A stretch of DNA of 64,000 nt from Roseibium algicola (GCF_001999245.1 NZ_CP019630.1:1426001-1490000); one strand, 5' to 3'. Numbered from the stretch's first letter, positions 15,887-26,115 are shown. Numbers and translations are program-made. The notes: generated by a model not told the origin, from the letters alone.

Positions 15887-17353
15887 ATGGCCAAAAAACC
15901 GAACAAGCTGAAAGCCCGCCTGCCGCGCGGCTTCGTTGACCGCTCTGCCGAGGACATCCGCGCCACCGACGAGATGCTGGCGAAGATCCGCGCTGTCTAT
16001 GAGCGTTACGGTTTCGATCCCGTCGAAACCCCTGCCTTTGAATATACCGATTGCCTCGGCAAGTTCCTGCCAGACACCGACCGGCCCAATGCCGGCGTCT
16101 TTTCCGTACAGGACGAAGACGAGCAGTGGATGAGCCTGCGCTACGACCTGACCGCACCGCTGGCCCGACATGTTTCGGAAAACATCAACGAGATCCAGCT
16201 GCCCTATCGCACCTACCGTGCCGGCTGGGTGTTCCGGAACGAAAAGCCCGGGCCGGGCCGTTTCCGCCAGTTCATGCAGTTCGACGCCGACACCGTCGGT
16301 GCGCCCGGCGTCCAGGCGGATGCCGAAATGTGCATGATGATGTCCGACACGATGGAAGCGCTCGGCATCGCGCGCGGGCAGTATGTGATCCGCGTCAACA
16401 ACCGAAAGGTCCTGGACGGCGTGCTGGAAAGCATCGGCCTAGGCGGTGAAGAGCACGAAGAACGCCGGCTGACGGTGCTGAGAGCGATCGACAAGCTCGA
16501 CAAGTTCGGGATTGAAGGCGTTCGCCTGCTGCTGGGCGACGGGCGCAAGGACGAGAGCGGCGACTTCACCAAGGGTGCGGAACTCGACCCGGCTGCCATC
16601 GACAGCATCGTTGCCTTCGTCTCCGGCACGGGCACGCTTGAGAATGATGGCATCACCGAGCTCAACACCATGGCGGAAATCTTCTCAGCCTGTGGTTATG
16701 GCGAAGACCGGATCAAGATCGACCCGTCCGTCGTGCGCGGCCTGGAATATTACACCGGCACCGTTTTCGAAGCCGAACTCCTGTTCGACGTGACCAACGA
16801 GAAGGGCGAAGTCGTCCAGTTCGGGTCTGTCGGCGGTGGTGGCCGTTATGACGGGCTGGTCAAGCGCTTCACCGGACGTGACGTGCCCGCGACGGGCTTT
16901 TCCATCGGCGTTTCCCGCCTGATGACAGCACTGAAGAACCTCGGCAAGCTCGGCACGTCCGACGTTGTCGCGCCGGTGCTGGTCACCGTGATGGACGGCG
17001 ACGTTGCCGCGCTCGGACGCTACCAGAAGATGGTACAGGACCTGCGCGAGGCCGGTATTCGCGCAGAGATGTACCAGGGCAACTGGAAGAAGTTCGGCAA
17101 CCAGCTGAAATATGCCGACCGGCGCAACTGCCCGATCGCCATCATCCAGGGCTCTGACGAGCGGGAAGCCGGCGAAATCCAGGTCAAGGACCTGATCGAG
17201 GGCAAGCGTCTTTCCGAAGAGATAACCGACAACATTACCTGGCGTGAAAGCCGTCCGGCGCAGGTCACCGTCAAGGAGACGGAACTCCTTGCGACCGTGC
17301 GCGGCATCCTGGGCGGGCAGGCGGAAGACCGCCAGCGCCAGAACGAGGGCTGA
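15887..17353 (+). CDS. hisS: Histidyl-tRNA synthetase
   Basis: 488 residues, a class II aminoacyl-tRNA synthetase that charges tRNA-His in the cytosol. Motif 2 is visible as [26 protein letters not shown], given here as the FRNE and GRFRQF elements near residues 112-124. The two histidine-specific signatures appear as [11 protein letters not shown] near residue 285 and GGGGRYDGL near residue 323. The C-terminal anticodon-binding domain follows. The long alphaproteobacterial form, with an insert, accounts for the size. The ATG at 15887 opens the conserved [15 protein letters not shown] start; an earlier in-frame ATG at 15791 reads as noncoding. hisZ follows after two bases. Confidence 0.96.
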   Translation: MAKKPNKLKARLPRGFVDRSAEDIRATDEMLAKIRAVYERYGFDPVETPAFEYTDCLGKFLPDTDRPNAGVFSVQDEDEQWMSLRYDLTAPLARHVSENINEIQLPYRTYRAGWVFRNEKPGPGRFRQFMQFDADTVGAPGVQADAEMCMMMSDTMEALGIARGQYVIRVNNRKVLDGVLESIGLGGEEHEERRLTVLRAIDKLDKFGIEGVRLLLGDGRKDESGDFTKGAELDPAAIDSIVAFVSGTGTLENDGITELNTMAEIFSACGYGEDRIKIDPSVVRGLEYYTGTVFEAELLFDVTNEKGEVVQFGSVGGGGRYDGLVKRFTGRDVPATGFSIGVSRLMTALKNLGKLGTSDVVAPVLVTVMDGDVAALGRYQKMVQDLREAGIRAEMYQGNWKKFGNQLKYADRRNCPIAIIQGSDEREAGEIQVKDLIEGKRLSEEITDNITWRESRPAQVTVKETELLATVRGILGGQAEDRQRQNEG

Positions 17354-17355
17354 TC

Positions 17356-18510
17356 ATGAGTGGGGCGGCACAGGTGACCGGACTGGCTCCGGAGAAGATC
17401 GAGACGGTTCTTGGCCTCTTCAAGGCCGCGGGCCATGACGAGGTCAGCCCGCCGATCCTGCAACCGGCGGACGTCTTTCTGGATCTCACCGGCGAGGACA
17501 TCCGACGTCGGCTCTATCTGACCAGCGGTACCGACGGGCTGGACCTGTGCCTGCGCCCCGACTTCACCATTCCGGTTTGCCGTCATCATCTGGCGCAGGA
17601 CGCCGTCAAGCTTCCGGCCGCCTATTGCTACAACGGCCCGGTGTTCCGCCAGCGCCCGGACGGCCTGGGCGAAATCCCGCAGCTCGGCGCGGAAAGCCTC
17701 GGCCGTACGGACACGGCCGAAGCGGATGCGGACCTGCTTGCGCTTTCCGTCAAGGCCCTGGAGGAATTCGGCCTGTCGGACATCGTCATCCGAATTGGCG
17801 ACGAGACCCTGTTTGCCGCCGTGCTGGAAGGGCTTGACCTGCCGACCGTCTGGCGCCGCCGGCTGCGTGATTTCTTTGGCGAGACCGACCGTCTGACCGC
17901 CGCGATCACCCGCATGGCCGGAGCCTCCTCCTCCAACGATGACAGCCGCGACGTCCGCCTCGGTTTCCTGTCTGCGCTGGAAGGGGCTGATCCGGAGGCA
18001 GCTCATGCAGTCGTCGAGGACCTTCTGTCGATTGCCGGAATTTCCGCCGTCGGCGGACGCACGCCCAGCGAAATCGCAGACAGATTTCTGGAACAGGCAG
18101 CCCTTGCCAGCGGTGCCCGCGGCCATGACAAGGCGGCGGAAACACTTTCCGCCTATCTGGCCCTGAAGGCGGATGGCGCCAGCGCCGCCGGAATGCTGCG
18201 CGATTTCTCCCGCGATTTCGGCCTTGGCCTGGATACGCCCATCGCCGCCTTCGAACAGCGCCTTGCGGCCCTTGAAGCCAAGGGCATCGATCCCGCCCGG
18301 CTGACATTCGCAGCCGAGTTCGGCCGGCGTCTTGATTACTATTCCGGCTTTGTCTTCGAGATCCATGCAGTCAATCCACCGGTAGAAGGACCGCTGGTCG
18401 GCGGCGGGCGCTACGACAAGCTGGTGACCCTTCTTGGGGCCGAAGACGACGTACCGGCCATCGGCTTTTCCATGTGGCTCGACCGGATTGCAGCGAGTGT
18501 TAGGTCATGA
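17356..18510 (+). CDS. hisZ: ATP phosphoribosyltransferase regulatory subunit HisZ
   Basis: 384 residues, a catalytically inert paralogue of the HisS catalytic core. It binds HisG and gives histidine feedback control to the first step of histidine synthesis. Class II synthetase-like blocks are present ([44 protein letters not shown]), while the FRNE-type tRNA motif is altered to FRQRPDG. There is no anticodon-binding domain. It starts two bases after hisS and overlaps the hisG start by four bases, so all three genes are co-translated. Confidence 0.93.
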   Translation: MSGAAQVTGLAPEKIETVLGLFKAAGHDEVSPPILQPADVFLDLTGEDIRRRLYLTSGTDGLDLCLRPDFTIPVCRHHLAQDAVKLPAAYCYNGPVFRQRPDGLGEIPQLGAESLGRTDTAEADADLLALSVKALEEFGLSDIVIRIGDETLFAAVLEGLDLPTVWRRRLRDFFGETDRLTAAITRMAGASSSNDDSRDVRLGFLSALEGADPEAAHAVVEDLLSIAGISAVGGRTPSEIADRFLEQAALASGARGHDKAAETLSAYLALKADGASAAGMLRDFSRDFGLGLDTPIAAFEQRLAALEAKGIDPARLTFAAEFGRRLDYYSGFVFEIHAVNPPVEGPLVGGGRYDKLVTLLGAEDDVPAIGFSMWLDRIAASVRS

Positions 18511-19475
18511 GCAAACTGATTATCGCCATTCCCTCCAAGGGCCGTCTGCAGGAAAACACGCACGAATTCTTCGGCCGCGCAGGCCTGAAGGTGGTGCAAC
18601 CCGGCGGTGCGCGGAACTATCGCGGCGCCATCAAGGGTCTGCCGAACGTCGAGATCGCGTTCCTGTCGGCTTCCGAAATCGCGCGGGAACTTTCCGACGG
18701 CACGGTCCATTTCGGGATTACGGGTCTGGATCTGGTGCATGAAAACATCGCCAACCCGGAAAGCACCGTTCACATCGTCACGCCGCTTGGCTTTGGTCCG
18801 GCGGATGTGGTGGTTGCCGTGCCGAAAGCCTGGATCGACGTTGAAACGATGGCGGATCTTTCCGATGTCGCTTCCGATTTCCGCAATCGCCATGGCCGCC
18901 GTCTGCGCGTTGCGACCAAATACGTCAATCTCACGCGCTCGTTCTTCGCCGGTCACGGCATTGCCGACTACCGCATCGTGGAAAGCGCGGGGGCGACCGA
19001 AGGCGCACCGGCAGCCGGATCCGCTGAACTCATCGTGGACATCACCACGACCGGCTCGACGCTGCAGGCCAACAACCTGAAAATCCTTTCAGATGGTGTG
19101 ATGCTGAAAAGCCAGGCCAATCTGGTGGCCTCCCTCAACGCCGACTGGTCCGCCACCGCCCTTGGCGCTGCCCGCGCGATCCTCGACCGCGTGGCCGCGG
19201 AAGAAGCAGCGCGCAACGTCAAGCTGGTCAAGGCCGTGGTTGCCGACCGCACACAGGCCCTTCGATCTGTCAGCAAGGTTGGCGCTCTTCAGCGTTTTTC
19301 CGAAGTCGACGACCTGCACCACGTCAGCGTCTTGTGCCCCAGGGACGCGGTTGCCGACTGTGCCCAGCTGTTGATCGAAGAAGGCGCGGAAACGGTTACC
19401 GTCGAAACGCTCGACTATGTGTTCTCCAAGGAAAACCGCCTGTTTTCGCCGCTGAAGGCGAAGGTGAACGGGTAA
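18507..19475 (+). CDS. hisG: ATP phosphoribosyltransferase HisG (extended form)
   Basis: 322 residues. It catalyses condensation of ATP and PRPP, the committed step of histidine biosynthesis. The catalytic domains cover residues 1-225: [11 protein letters not shown] at the start, DVVVAVP, and the PRPP loop [18 protein letters not shown], seen as the DITTTGST core near residue 177. A further 90 residues follow, including [12 protein letters not shown] and [14 protein letters not shown], resembling the ACT-like C-terminal regulatory domain of long HisG. Short HisG enzymes (about 230 residues) are the usual partners of HisZ, so an extended HisG beside hisZ is notable. ATGA overlap with hisZ. Confidence 0.95.
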   Translation: MSKLIIAIPSKGRLQENTHEFFGRAGLKVVQPGGARNYRGAIKGLPNVEIAFLSASEIARELSDGTVHFGITGLDLVHENIANPESTVHIVTPLGFGPADVVVAVPKAWIDVETMADLSDVASDFRNRHGRRLRVATKYVNLTRSFFAGHGIADYRIVESAGATEGAPAAGSAELIVDITTTGSTLQANNLKILSDGVMLKSQANLVASLNADWSATALGAARAILDRVAAEEAARNVKLVKAVVADRTQALRSVSKVGALQRFSEVDDLHHVSVLCPRDAVADCAQLLIEEGAETVTVETLDYVFSKENRLFSPLKAKVNG

Positions 19476-19554
19476 GCACACAGCAGCGTTTCCGAGCCGC
19501 GTGACATGATTGCGGAGGTTGCTTGCGGACGTTGTTTTTCGGCTTCGCCGAATA

Positions 19555-19590
19555 CCCCCTTCCCTAACCCTTCCCCACAAGGGGGAAGGG
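19555..19590. repeat. Short palindromic GC-rich repeat (REP-like)
   Basis: CCCTTCCCC (19568-19576) and GGGGGAAGGG (19581-19590) flank an ACAA loop, with a further CCCCCTTCCC just upstream. Elements of this pattern are common between genes in Hyphomicrobiales. It lies between convergent hisG and tag and could also act as a weak transcript end. Confidence 0.55.
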
Positions 19591-19626
19591 AATCCAGCCG
19601 AGTAACTCGTCAGGACCCAGTCACCT

Positions 19627-20307
19627 TCAGCGCCTCACAGGACGCTTGAATGCCGTGCGTGCGGCTTCAACGCTTTCCCGGCAGCAGCAGCCTTCCAGGT
19701 GGTCGTTGACCATGCCCATGGATTGCATGAAGGCATAGACGGTGGTCGGGCCGACAAAGCTCCAGCCGCGTTTCTTGAGATCCTTGGAGAGTTCGGTGCT
19801 TTCGGCCGTCTTGCCCAGGGTCTTTGCCGTGGCGAAGTCCAGCTTCTCAGGCCGGTTTTCCGGTTTCGGCTCGAATGACCAGAAGTATGCGGCAAGCGTG
19901 CCGAACTCCTGCCTCAGCTCCAGTGCCCGCCGGGCGTTGTTGATGGTGGATTCGATCTTGCGGCGGTGACGGACGATGCCGCTGTCCTGAAGACAGCGTT
20001 CGACATCCGCCTCGGTAAACTCTGCCACCCGTTCAAATTCGAAATTGGCGAAAGCTGCCCGGAAGGCGTCGCGCTTGCGCAGGATGGTCAGCCAGGACAG
20101 GCCCGACTGGAACCCTTCCAGGCAGATTTTCTCAAAAAGACGCCTGTCCTCGTCAACCGGCCAGCCCCACTCCGTATCGTGATAGCGCTGGTAGTCCTCC
20201 AGACCGCCATGCCACCAGCAGCGGTTCCTGTCGTCCTCGCCCAGCAGCAGACCTGTTACCGGATCGCGTTCCGCTTTTGCCGTTTCCGCCGGTTTCTGCT
20301 CTGCCAT
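19627..20307 (-). CDS. tag: DNA-3-methyladenine glycosylase I
   Basis: 226 residues, Tag-type base-excision enzyme that removes 3-methyladenine from alkylated DNA. The family start RCWWHGGLEDYQRYHDTEWG is seen as RCWW followed by YHDTEWGWP, containing the Cys and His zinc ligands. SGLSWLTILRKRDAFRAAF is the helix-hairpin-helix lead. GWSFVGPTTVYAFMQSMGMVNDH is the substrate pocket, and the terminal HLEGCCCR supplies the remaining zinc ligands. The N-terminus is about 25 residues longer than E. coli Tag. It has no operon partner; cheZ lies beyond a terminator. Confidence 0.95.
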   Translation of the reverse strand: MAEQKPAETAKAERDPVTGLLLGEDDRNRCWWHGGLEDYQRYHDTEWGWPVDEDRRLFEKICLEGFQSGLSWLTILRKRDAFRAAFANFEFERVAEFTEADVERCLQDSGIVRHRRKIESTINNARRALELRQEFGTLAAYFWSFEPKPENRPEKLDFATAKTLGKTAESTELSKDLKKRGWSFVGPTTVYAFMQSMGMVNDHLEGCCCRESVEAARTAFKRPVRR

Positions 20308-20390
20308 ACGCCACCTTGATATTCACTGTTTGTTCCCATCTTGGTACCCTCCCCGATACCTTGAAGCAACCCGAAATGCGAGCCCGGCTT

Positions 20391-20425
20391 CAAAAACAAA
20401 AAACCCGGCCAGGCCGGCCGGGTTT
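20391..20425 (-). terminator. Rho-independent terminator of cheZ
   Basis: A 10-bp stem AAACCCGGCC/GGCCGGGTTT around AGGCC, at 20401-20425. On the minus strand it is followed by a T-rich run (complement of the A-run 20391-20403). It lies 27 bases beyond the cheZ stop. Confidence 0.9.
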
Positions 20426-20451
20426 CGAATTTTAAAGGCTAGAGACCTTTC

Positions 20452-21201
20452 TCAGGCGAACAGGGCGTCGATATCGTCCTGGGTCGCCACATCGATGTCG
20501 CTTTCCAGTGCGGGACCGTTGAGAAGGGCAGCGTCGCCTTCCTTCAGGTCGCGCTGTTCGACTTCGATATCCTTGAAGGTTTCGATGCCGCCCCAGATAT
20601 CCATCATCTGCATGATGCGGTCTTCGACGAACCGCAGCGTCGATACCACCTTGGTGATGCGCTGGCCGGTCAGATCCTGGAAGTTACAGGCTTCGAAGAT
20701 CTGGATGACCTTGTCCTGGATGTCGTTTGCAAGTTCGGCGTCTTCCTTGCCAAGTCGCGCGGACAGCGTGTTGGCGGTCTCGTCGATGAACTCTGCAGAC
20801 GACAGGATCGTTTCGGTCGCCCCTTCCGTTCCGATCACCACGGCGTCAAGCTCGTTGGTGACCCGGGTCATCTCCTCGCCCTTGGAACCAGTGGTGTGAT
20901 GCAGCGTCGCGATCTCGCGCTTTGTCTGGGCGATTGCCTCGTAGATGGCGTCGAGTTCAACCTTCAGCTTGGCGGCCTCGGACAGTTCCTTGCGGAATTC
21001 GGCCATGAACTTTGCGCTCATGGCTTCCGGATCAAGCGGTGCCTGTTGGTCCGGTCCGCTTTTCAGCATGGATTTGAGGCTGGCGATCTCTGCCAAGACT
21101 TCCTGGTGACGACGTTCTTCGGCATAGGCGGGGTTCTCGTTCGCCCCGGAATTCATGCGTATCAAGCTTTCCGCTCGAAAGGATCTTTTCACCGCGGCCA
21201 T
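20452..21201 (-). CDS. cheZ: Protein phosphatase CheZ
   Basis: 249 residues, a helical protein that dephosphorylates CheY-P and ends chemotactic signalling. The central four-helix bundle carries the family motif ACNFQDLTGQRITKVV near residue 170, with the catalytic Gln in QDLTGQ. The last residues DDIDALFA match the C-terminal CheY-binding peptide. The N-terminal 50 residues (MAAVKRSF...) are variable; an alternative ATG is at the MNSGANEN position. A GGGAG sequence precedes the ATG at 21201. No other chemotaxis gene is in the window, so cheZ is an isolated gene here. Confidence 0.9.
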   Translation of the reverse strand: MAAVKRSFRAESLIRMNSGANENPAYAEERRHQEVLAEIASLKSMLKSGPDQQAPLDPEAMSAKFMAEFRKELSEAAKLKVELDAIYEAIAQTKREIATLHHTTGSKGEEMTRVTNELDAVVIGTEGATETILSSAEFIDETANTLSARLGKEDAELANDIQDKVIQIFEACNFQDLTGQRITKVVSTLRFVEDRIMQMMDIWGGIETFKDIEVEQRDLKEGDAALLNGPALESDIDVATQDDIDALFA

Positions 21202-21454
21202 GCCTACTCCCGTTCCCCGCCCCTGCAGGCTTTCTTAAATCGCAATACCGACCCTTATAGCGCGGGAAGTTTAAAGAATTGTTTTTTCAATGCTTGGCGC
21301 GCCTTACGGCATAATTTGGTGTTTGGTAACGGTTTCTTGGCTTTCCTCGCGGCGGCGCTTTGGTTATCCTCGCGCAGATTGACAACGAACTGCTGCGCGC
21401 ATGATCAGGCATGACCCTCAGGCCAATGTGGCTGCAAACGGTGCTTTGACCTAG

Positions 21455-22180
21455 ATGAATTTCCTGCGCATCCTTTTGACCTGCCTGCTCTTTCTTACGG
21501 CCTCGATCACGCTGAGTTCCCCTTCGGCCGCAAACGATTCCTTTTCAACGGAAGAGCTGCTGGAAGGATTCGAGAAGACCGTATTCGGGCTTGAATACCG
21601 CAGCTGGAGCTGGCGTCCCTATCTGGTCAAGAAGTTCACCACCCCGGTCCTGTTCTACGTCCATAACCTGTCCGCGCGCGACAGGACACAGACGGTCCAT
21701 CGCTTCATAAAGGAAATCGACAACCGCATTGGCGGATTGACGACCGGCGTCACGAACGATCCGGCCAAGGCGAATTTCGAGATCTATGTGGTCGACCGGG
21801 CTCAGTACGAACCGGTGGTGAAGAAGGACATTTACAAGAACGAACATGCCCGGGTTCCAGGCAGGTGCCTTGTTCGTGTCGTTTCCGGCCGCAAGGGCAT
21901 CAAGCGCTCGGCAGCAGTCATCGTTTCCGACGAAGGCGAATTTCTTTTCAAGCGTTGTCTTGTCGAGGAACTTCTGCAGGGGCTGGGGCCGATGAACGAC
22001 GACGAGCAGCTCACCCATTCGGTGTTTAACGATTCCTCGCGCCACAGCCGCTTTACGGTGTTCGACCAGATCATTTTGAACATGCTTTACGATCCGCGTA
22101 TCAAACCAGGCATGTCGATGCAGCAGACCCGGCCGATCCTGCCGCTGGTGGCGCGCGATGCCAGAAGGCGCGTGCGTTAA
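21455..22180 (+). CDS. DUF2927 exported protein
   Basis: 241 residues with a Sec signal peptide (residues 1-26, cleaved after PSAA or SAAN). The mature protein matches DUF2927, a family of unknown function. Key segments are the LVKKFTTPVLFYVHN strand near residue 58, a RTQTVHRFIKEIDNRIGG helix, IYVVDRAQYEPVV, and a CLVEELLQGLGPMNDD segment. This last region, E-E-x-x-Q-G-L-G-x-x-x-D, recalls metalloprotease-like folds but lacks a clear HExxH. Two cysteines (around residues 142 and 170) may form a disulfide. It lies in a run of envelope genes with an L,D-transpeptidase downstream. Confidence 0.85.
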   Translation: MNFLRILLTCLLFLTASITLSSPSAANDSFSTEELLEGFEKTVFGLEYRSWSWRPYLVKKFTTPVLFYVHNLSARDRTQTVHRFIKEIDNRIGGLTTGVTNDPAKANFEIYVVDRAQYEPVVKKDIYKNEHARVPGRCLVRVVSGRKGIKRSAAVIVSDEGEFLFKRCLVEELLQGLGPMNDDEQLTHSVFNDSSRHSRFTVFDQIILNMLYDPRIKPGMSMQQTRPILPLVARDARRRVR

Positions 22181-22419
22181 CCAAGGAATCGCGGAAAGCT
22201 TTGTCTTTTCAAACCACCTTCAAAGGTTAATCCGGCGACGACCGAAGCGCCTAGGATTTCATTAAGCCTGTTCCTCAACCAACAACTAACCATAAGAAAA
22301 GATTACCTGATTTCCGTGCGCCGGATTCATCTTTGCAACAGCCTGAGCTGCTTATCATCCTTGCCAATCCGTTAACCGGCGGCTGTAAAAGGCCGCTGAA
22401 CGTGGTCGATGACAAGTTG

Positions 22420-23217
22420 ATGAGTACTGCCATGTTGCTGCTGCGAAATATGTTTCCCAAGGCTCTCGCGTTTGCCGGTGTCCTGGTTCTTTCCACCGGC
22501 CTTTCCGGCACTCCGGCAACCGCGGGCCAGGTCTCGCCACCGCCGCTCGTGCTCAGCCCGAACCTGACAGAACCCTGGATGCTGCAACTGCAGCCCCAGG
22601 TCCAGCGGCGTTCGACGGCGCAGCGCTACCAGTTCAAGCAGCAACGTGTGCAACGGCCACGTGTCCAGCAGCAACAGCCGCAGGTGCGCCGCGCCAACTG
22701 GTGGTCTCCCCGCCAGCAGCCGGTCCGTCAGCAGCCGCAACGCCAGACACGAGCCCCGCAGTCGCGGCAGATTGCACCGCAGTTCCTGCCGACCATCGTG
22801 AACTATGACGGTCCGCACAAGGCCGGTACGATCGTGATCGATACCAACGAACGCTTCCTCTATCTGGTTCAGAGCGACGGCACCGCGCGGCGCTATGGTG
22901 TCGGCGTCGGCAAGCCCGGTTTCGAATGGGCCGGCACCCACAAGGTCACCCGCAAGGCCGAGTGGCCGGACTGGCGCCCGCCGGCGGAAATGCGCAAGCG
23001 TCGTCCCGACCTGCCGACCTTCATGGCCGGCGGACCGGAGAACCCGCTCGGCGCACGCGCCATGTATCTCGGGTCCACCCTTTACCGCATCCACGGCTCC
23101 AACCAGCCGTGGACCATCGGCCACGCGGTCTCCTCCGGCTGTATCCGCATGCGCAACGAAGACGTCATGGATCTCTACGAACGGGTCAAGGTCGGCACCA
23201 CGGTGCACGTGATCTGA
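22420..23217 (+). CDS. L,D-transpeptidase (YkuD/ErfK type)
   Basis: About 265 residues. A hydrophobic export signal (residues 4-35, AMLLLRNMF... to PATAG) is followed by a Gln/Arg/Pro-rich linker (residues 60-125, with repeated QQ-R-x-Q units) and a C-terminal YkuD domain. The catalytic motif is GHAVSSGCIRM, giving the active-site Cys of cell-wall 3-3 cross-linking enzymes; the RIHGSN strand upstream adds the other conserved His. It would act on peptidoglycan or anchor lipoproteins in the periplasm. The start is uncertain: ATG at 22420 or 22432 are best, because the TTG at 22333 would bury the signal peptide. A terminator follows. Confidence 0.9.
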   Translation: MSTAMLLLRNMFPKALAFAGVLVLSTGLSGTPATAGQVSPPPLVLSPNLTEPWMLQLQPQVQRRSTAQRYQFKQQRVQRPRVQQQQPQVRRANWWSPRQQPVRQQPQRQTRAPQSRQIAPQFLPTIVNYDGPHKAGTIVIDTNERFLYLVQSDGTARRYGVGVGKPGFEWAGTHKVTRKAEWPDWRPPAEMRKRRPDLPTFMAGGPENPLGARAMYLGSTLYRIHGSNQPWTIGHAVSSGCIRMRNEDVMDLYERVKVGTTVHVI

Positions 23218-23251
23218 CGAAGTTTTCCGCTTTCCGGCAAACGGAACACAG

Positions 23252-23277
23252 ACGCGCGGCTCTGCCGCGCGTTTTTG
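23252..23277 (+). terminator. Rho-independent terminator of L,D-transpeptidase gene
   Basis: Stem ACGCGCGGC/GCCGCGCGT with a TCT loop followed by five Ts, 35 bases after the stop codon. Confidence 0.92.
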
Positions 23278-23372
23278 TTGCCGGCACCTGCTTTTCTTTG
23301 CAGTCTGACGTCACGACAGGTCGAATCGCCGGCCTAGAGCAGTCTCCCTAAAGTCTCTTTCAGGACCGCGGC

Positions 23373-24734
23373 ATGAAAGCCCCCCACATCTCCTTTTCGG
23401 TTCGATCGGATGCCGCCTATTTTCTCAAGGCGACGCTGGTCGGCATTCTGGTTGGCGGTCTGGCAACCGGATTTCACACCGGACTCGATTTCCTATTCTC
23501 CCGTTATGCGGCACTGCGACTGGCTCTTGGCCCGGGATACATGCCTTATGTCGTATCCATGGCCATTTCGGCAGCCTGCGTCACGGGAGCCTTTCTGCTC
23601 ATCAGGCGGGTTGCCCCGGAAGCGGCAGGAAGCGGGATCCAGGAAATCGAAGGGGCCATGGAAGACAAGCGGCCGCTGCATTGGCCGCGCGTCCTGTTCG
23701 CCAAGTTTTTCGGCGGTCTGCTGGCGCTTGGGTCAGGGCTTGTGCTCGGCCGGGAAGGCCCCACCATCCACATGGGTGCGATGACCGCCGAGGCCCTGTC
23801 GCGGTCGCAGGACCTTTCGCCCGATGATCACAAGGGACTGCTGGCGGCCGGCGCAGCCGCGGGACTGGCCGCCGCTTTCAATGCCCCCCTGGCCGCGATC
23901 CTGTTCATTGTCGAGGAAACCCGCCGACAGTTTCCCTTCGGCTATCGCACCTACATGGCCGTCATCATCGCATCGATCCTGAGTGCGGCAATCACCGAAC
24001 AACTGACCCATATCGGCCCGCCCCTGCAGGTGGATGTCGGCTATGTTCCGGTCTGGAGCTTCGCGCTGCTGGCGGTTCTGGGGGTTTTCCTCGGCGCGCT
24101 TGGCGTTTTCTTCAACCGGGCGCTGATCACGGTCATGGATCTCTTCCTGAAGATCCCTTCCGGCTTGCGCTGGGTCCCGGCGCTTGTCATCGGTGCGGTA
24201 ACAGGCCTGTTGCTCAACGCCCTTCCCGCCGCGACCGGCGGCGGCGAAGAACTGGTCCACAACCTCATTTTGTCGAACTATGGCGTGATCACGTTACTAG
24301 TGCTGACGCTCCTGCGTTTCGGCGGGGTGCTGTTTTCCTACGCATCCGGTGTTCCCGGCGGCATCTTTGCGCCGATGCTGTCGATCGCGACCTGTGCCGG
24401 CCTCGCCTTCGGTGTCGCGTCGGCCGAATTCCTGCCGGTGGAAGACGATTTCCGCAGTGCCTGTGCCGTTGCCGCCATGGGCGGCTTCTTCGCAGCCTCT
24501 GTGCGCGCACCACTCGTCGGTGTTGTGCTGGTCATGGAACTGACCGGCGCCTATTCGCTGATCATGCCGGTATTGATCACCTGCACGACGGCATCATTGA
24601 CGGCACACCACATGGGTGGTCGCCCCATCTACGAGGAATTGCTGGAACGCACGTTGCGGCTGGCCGGACAGCCTGTGGACGGCCCTCCGGACGGAGACAA
24701 GACACCGGTTCAGCTGGGCACACGGGAGAGCTGA
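23373..24734 (+). CDS. clcA: ClC-type chloride/proton antiporter
   Basis: 453 residues with the ten-plus-helix ClC fold. Selectivity-filter motifs are in place: GSGIQEIEG (variant of GSGIPEVE) near residue 85, GREGPTIHMGA near 125, and the GGIFAPML motif (GIFxP class) near 328. The gating Glu is within GREGP. E. coli ClcA exchanges two chloride for one proton and helps in acid resistance. No C-terminal CBS domain. A single gene with its own upstream region after the preceding terminator; convergent with glcF. Whether it is an antiporter or channel rests on a proton-pathway Glu that was not traced here. Confidence 0.92.
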   Translation: MKAPHISFSVRSDAAYFLKATLVGILVGGLATGFHTGLDFLFSRYAALRLALGPGYMPYVVSMAISAACVTGAFLLIRRVAPEAAGSGIQEIEGAMEDKRPLHWPRVLFAKFFGGLLALGSGLVLGREGPTIHMGAMTAEALSRSQDLSPDDHKGLLAAGAAAGLAAAFNAPLAAILFIVEETRRQFPFGYRTYMAVIIASILSAAITEQLTHIGPPLQVDVGYVPVWSFALLAVLGVFLGALGVFFNRALITVMDLFLKIPSGLRWVPALVIGAVTGLLLNALPAATGGGEELVHNLILSNYGVITLLVLTLLRFGGVLFSYASGVPGGIFAPMLSIATCAGLAFGVASAEFLPVEDDFRSACAVAAMGGFFAASVRAPLVGVVLVMELTGAYSLIMPVLITCTTASLTAHHMGGRPIYEELLERTLRLAGQPVDGPPDGDKTPVQLGTRES

Positions 24735-24777
24735 CGGGCTGAAAACAAGCCCGCGAGCCACTCGTCCTGCCGTTCAG

Positions 24778-26115
24778 CTATTCCGCTGCCTGACGCTGCT
24801 GAAGTACCGGCGTCAAGCTGTCGGGCTGAGGGCCGCCATAGACCCAGTCGAGCAGTTCCGCCGTGTGCAGGATCGGAATTTCCGTGCCAAGACCGATTTG
24901 CGTCATGCAACCGATGTTGCCGGTTGCGATCACATCCGGCCGGGTCTTTTCGATATTGGCAACCTTGCGGTCGCGCAGGCGGCGCGCGATCTCCGGCTGG
25001 AGAATGTTGTAGGTGCCGGCAGAGCCGCAACAAAGGTGGCCTTCAGGAACGTCCTTGACGGCAAAGCCTGCAGCTTTCAGGAGATCCTTCGGCTGCCGGG
25101 TGATCTTCTGGCCGTGCTGCATGGAACAGGCGGAGTGATAGGCAACCGTCAGGCCGGGCTTCATCGGCGGTTCACCGAGATCGACACCGGTCAGGAACTC
25201 GGTCACGTCCTTCGCAAGAGCTGACACCCGGGCCGCCTTTTCGGCATAGGCCGGATCGTCCTTCAGCATGAAGCCGTAGTCCTTGATTGTGGTGCCACAG
25301 CCGGATGCCGTGATCAGGACGGCATCCAGCCCTTCGCCCTCGGCTTCCTTCATCCACACATCGACGTTGCGACGGGCGTTTTCCAGCGACGCTTCTTCCT
25401 TGCCCATGTGATGAACAAGCGCACCGCAGCAGACTTCCCCCTTCGGCATCACGATCTCGTACCCGGCCCTGCGCAAGAGCCGGATGGTCGCGTCGTTGAT
25501 GCCGGGATTGAGCACAGGCTGGGCGCAGCCGCTGAGGAGTGCAACACGCCCCTTGCGTTTGGGGCTTTCGGCCGCAAAGACCCCCGGTCCCTCCAGCTGG
25601 CCGCGGCCCGGCGCCTTTGCCGGGGCCAGTTCCAGCATGGCGCCCATCCGGGCAAGCGGGCCGCCCATCATCTTCAGCAGCCCGGCGAATGGCCGGCCGA
25701 AATAGGCGCCGATCAGCGCCAGCCGGAACCGTTTCGGATAGGGCAAGACAAACGCAAGGACCGAGCGCATCAGGCGGTCGGCAAACGGTCGCTTGTAGGT
25801 CTTCTCGATGTGGATGCGTGCGTGATCGACCAGATGCATGTAGTGCACGCCGGACGGACAGGTGGTCATGCAGGCAAGGCAGGACAGGCATCTGTCGATA
25901 TGCTTGACGATGGTTTTGTCTGCTGGACGGTCGTTTTCCAGCATGTCCTTGATCAGGTAAATCCGGCCTCGAGGGCTGTCGAGCTCATCTCCAAGCAGTG
26001 TGAAGGTCGGACACGTGGCCGTACAGAAACCGCAGTGCACGCATTTGCGCAGGATCTTCTCCGACGCTGCAACGTGACTGTCCTTGAGCTGCTCTGCGGT
26101 GAAATTTGTCTGCAT
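24778..26115 (-). CDS. glcF: Glycolate oxidase iron-sulfur subunit GlcF
   Basis: 445 residues, the electron-transfer subunit of the membrane-associated glycolate dehydrogenase, which oxidises glycolate to glyoxylate. Two ferredoxin-type clusters are coded by CVHCGFCTATCPTF near residue 31 and CLSCLACMTTCPSG near residue 82. Two cysteine-rich CCG domains follow (seen as VCCGALVHH and HLCCGSAGTYN). The start MQTNFTAEQL matches E. coli GlcF. It is on the same strand as glcD and glcE but separated from them by a rightward gene and a DUF4870 gene, so it must have its own promoter. Confidence 0.96.
   Translation of the reverse strand: MQTNFTAEQLKDSHVAASEKILRKCVHCGFCTATCPTFTLLGDELDSPRGRIYLIKDMLENDRPADKTIVKHIDRCLSCLACMTTCPSGVHYMHLVDHARIHIEKTYKRPFADRLMRSVLAFVLPYPKRFRLALIGAYFGRPFAGLLKMMGGPLARMGAMLELAPAKAPGRGQLEGPGVFAAESPKRKGRVALLSGCAQPVLNPGINDATIRLLRRAGYEIVMPKGEVCCGALVHHMGKEEASLENARRNVDVWMKEAEGEGLDAVLITASGCGTTIKDYGFMLKDDPAYAEKAARVSALAKDVTEFLTGVDLGEPPMKPGLTVAYHSACSMQHGQKITRQPKDLLKAAGFAVKDVPEGHLCCGSAGTYNILQPEIARRLRDRKVANIEKTRPDVIATGNIGCMTQIGLGTEIPILHTAELLDWVYGGPQPDSLTPVLQQRQAAE

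Noticed and set aside
17020..18366. A 448-codon frame on the minus strand across hisS/hisZ
   Set aside because: Antisense to two certain genes; composition and lack of motifs show it is a shadow.
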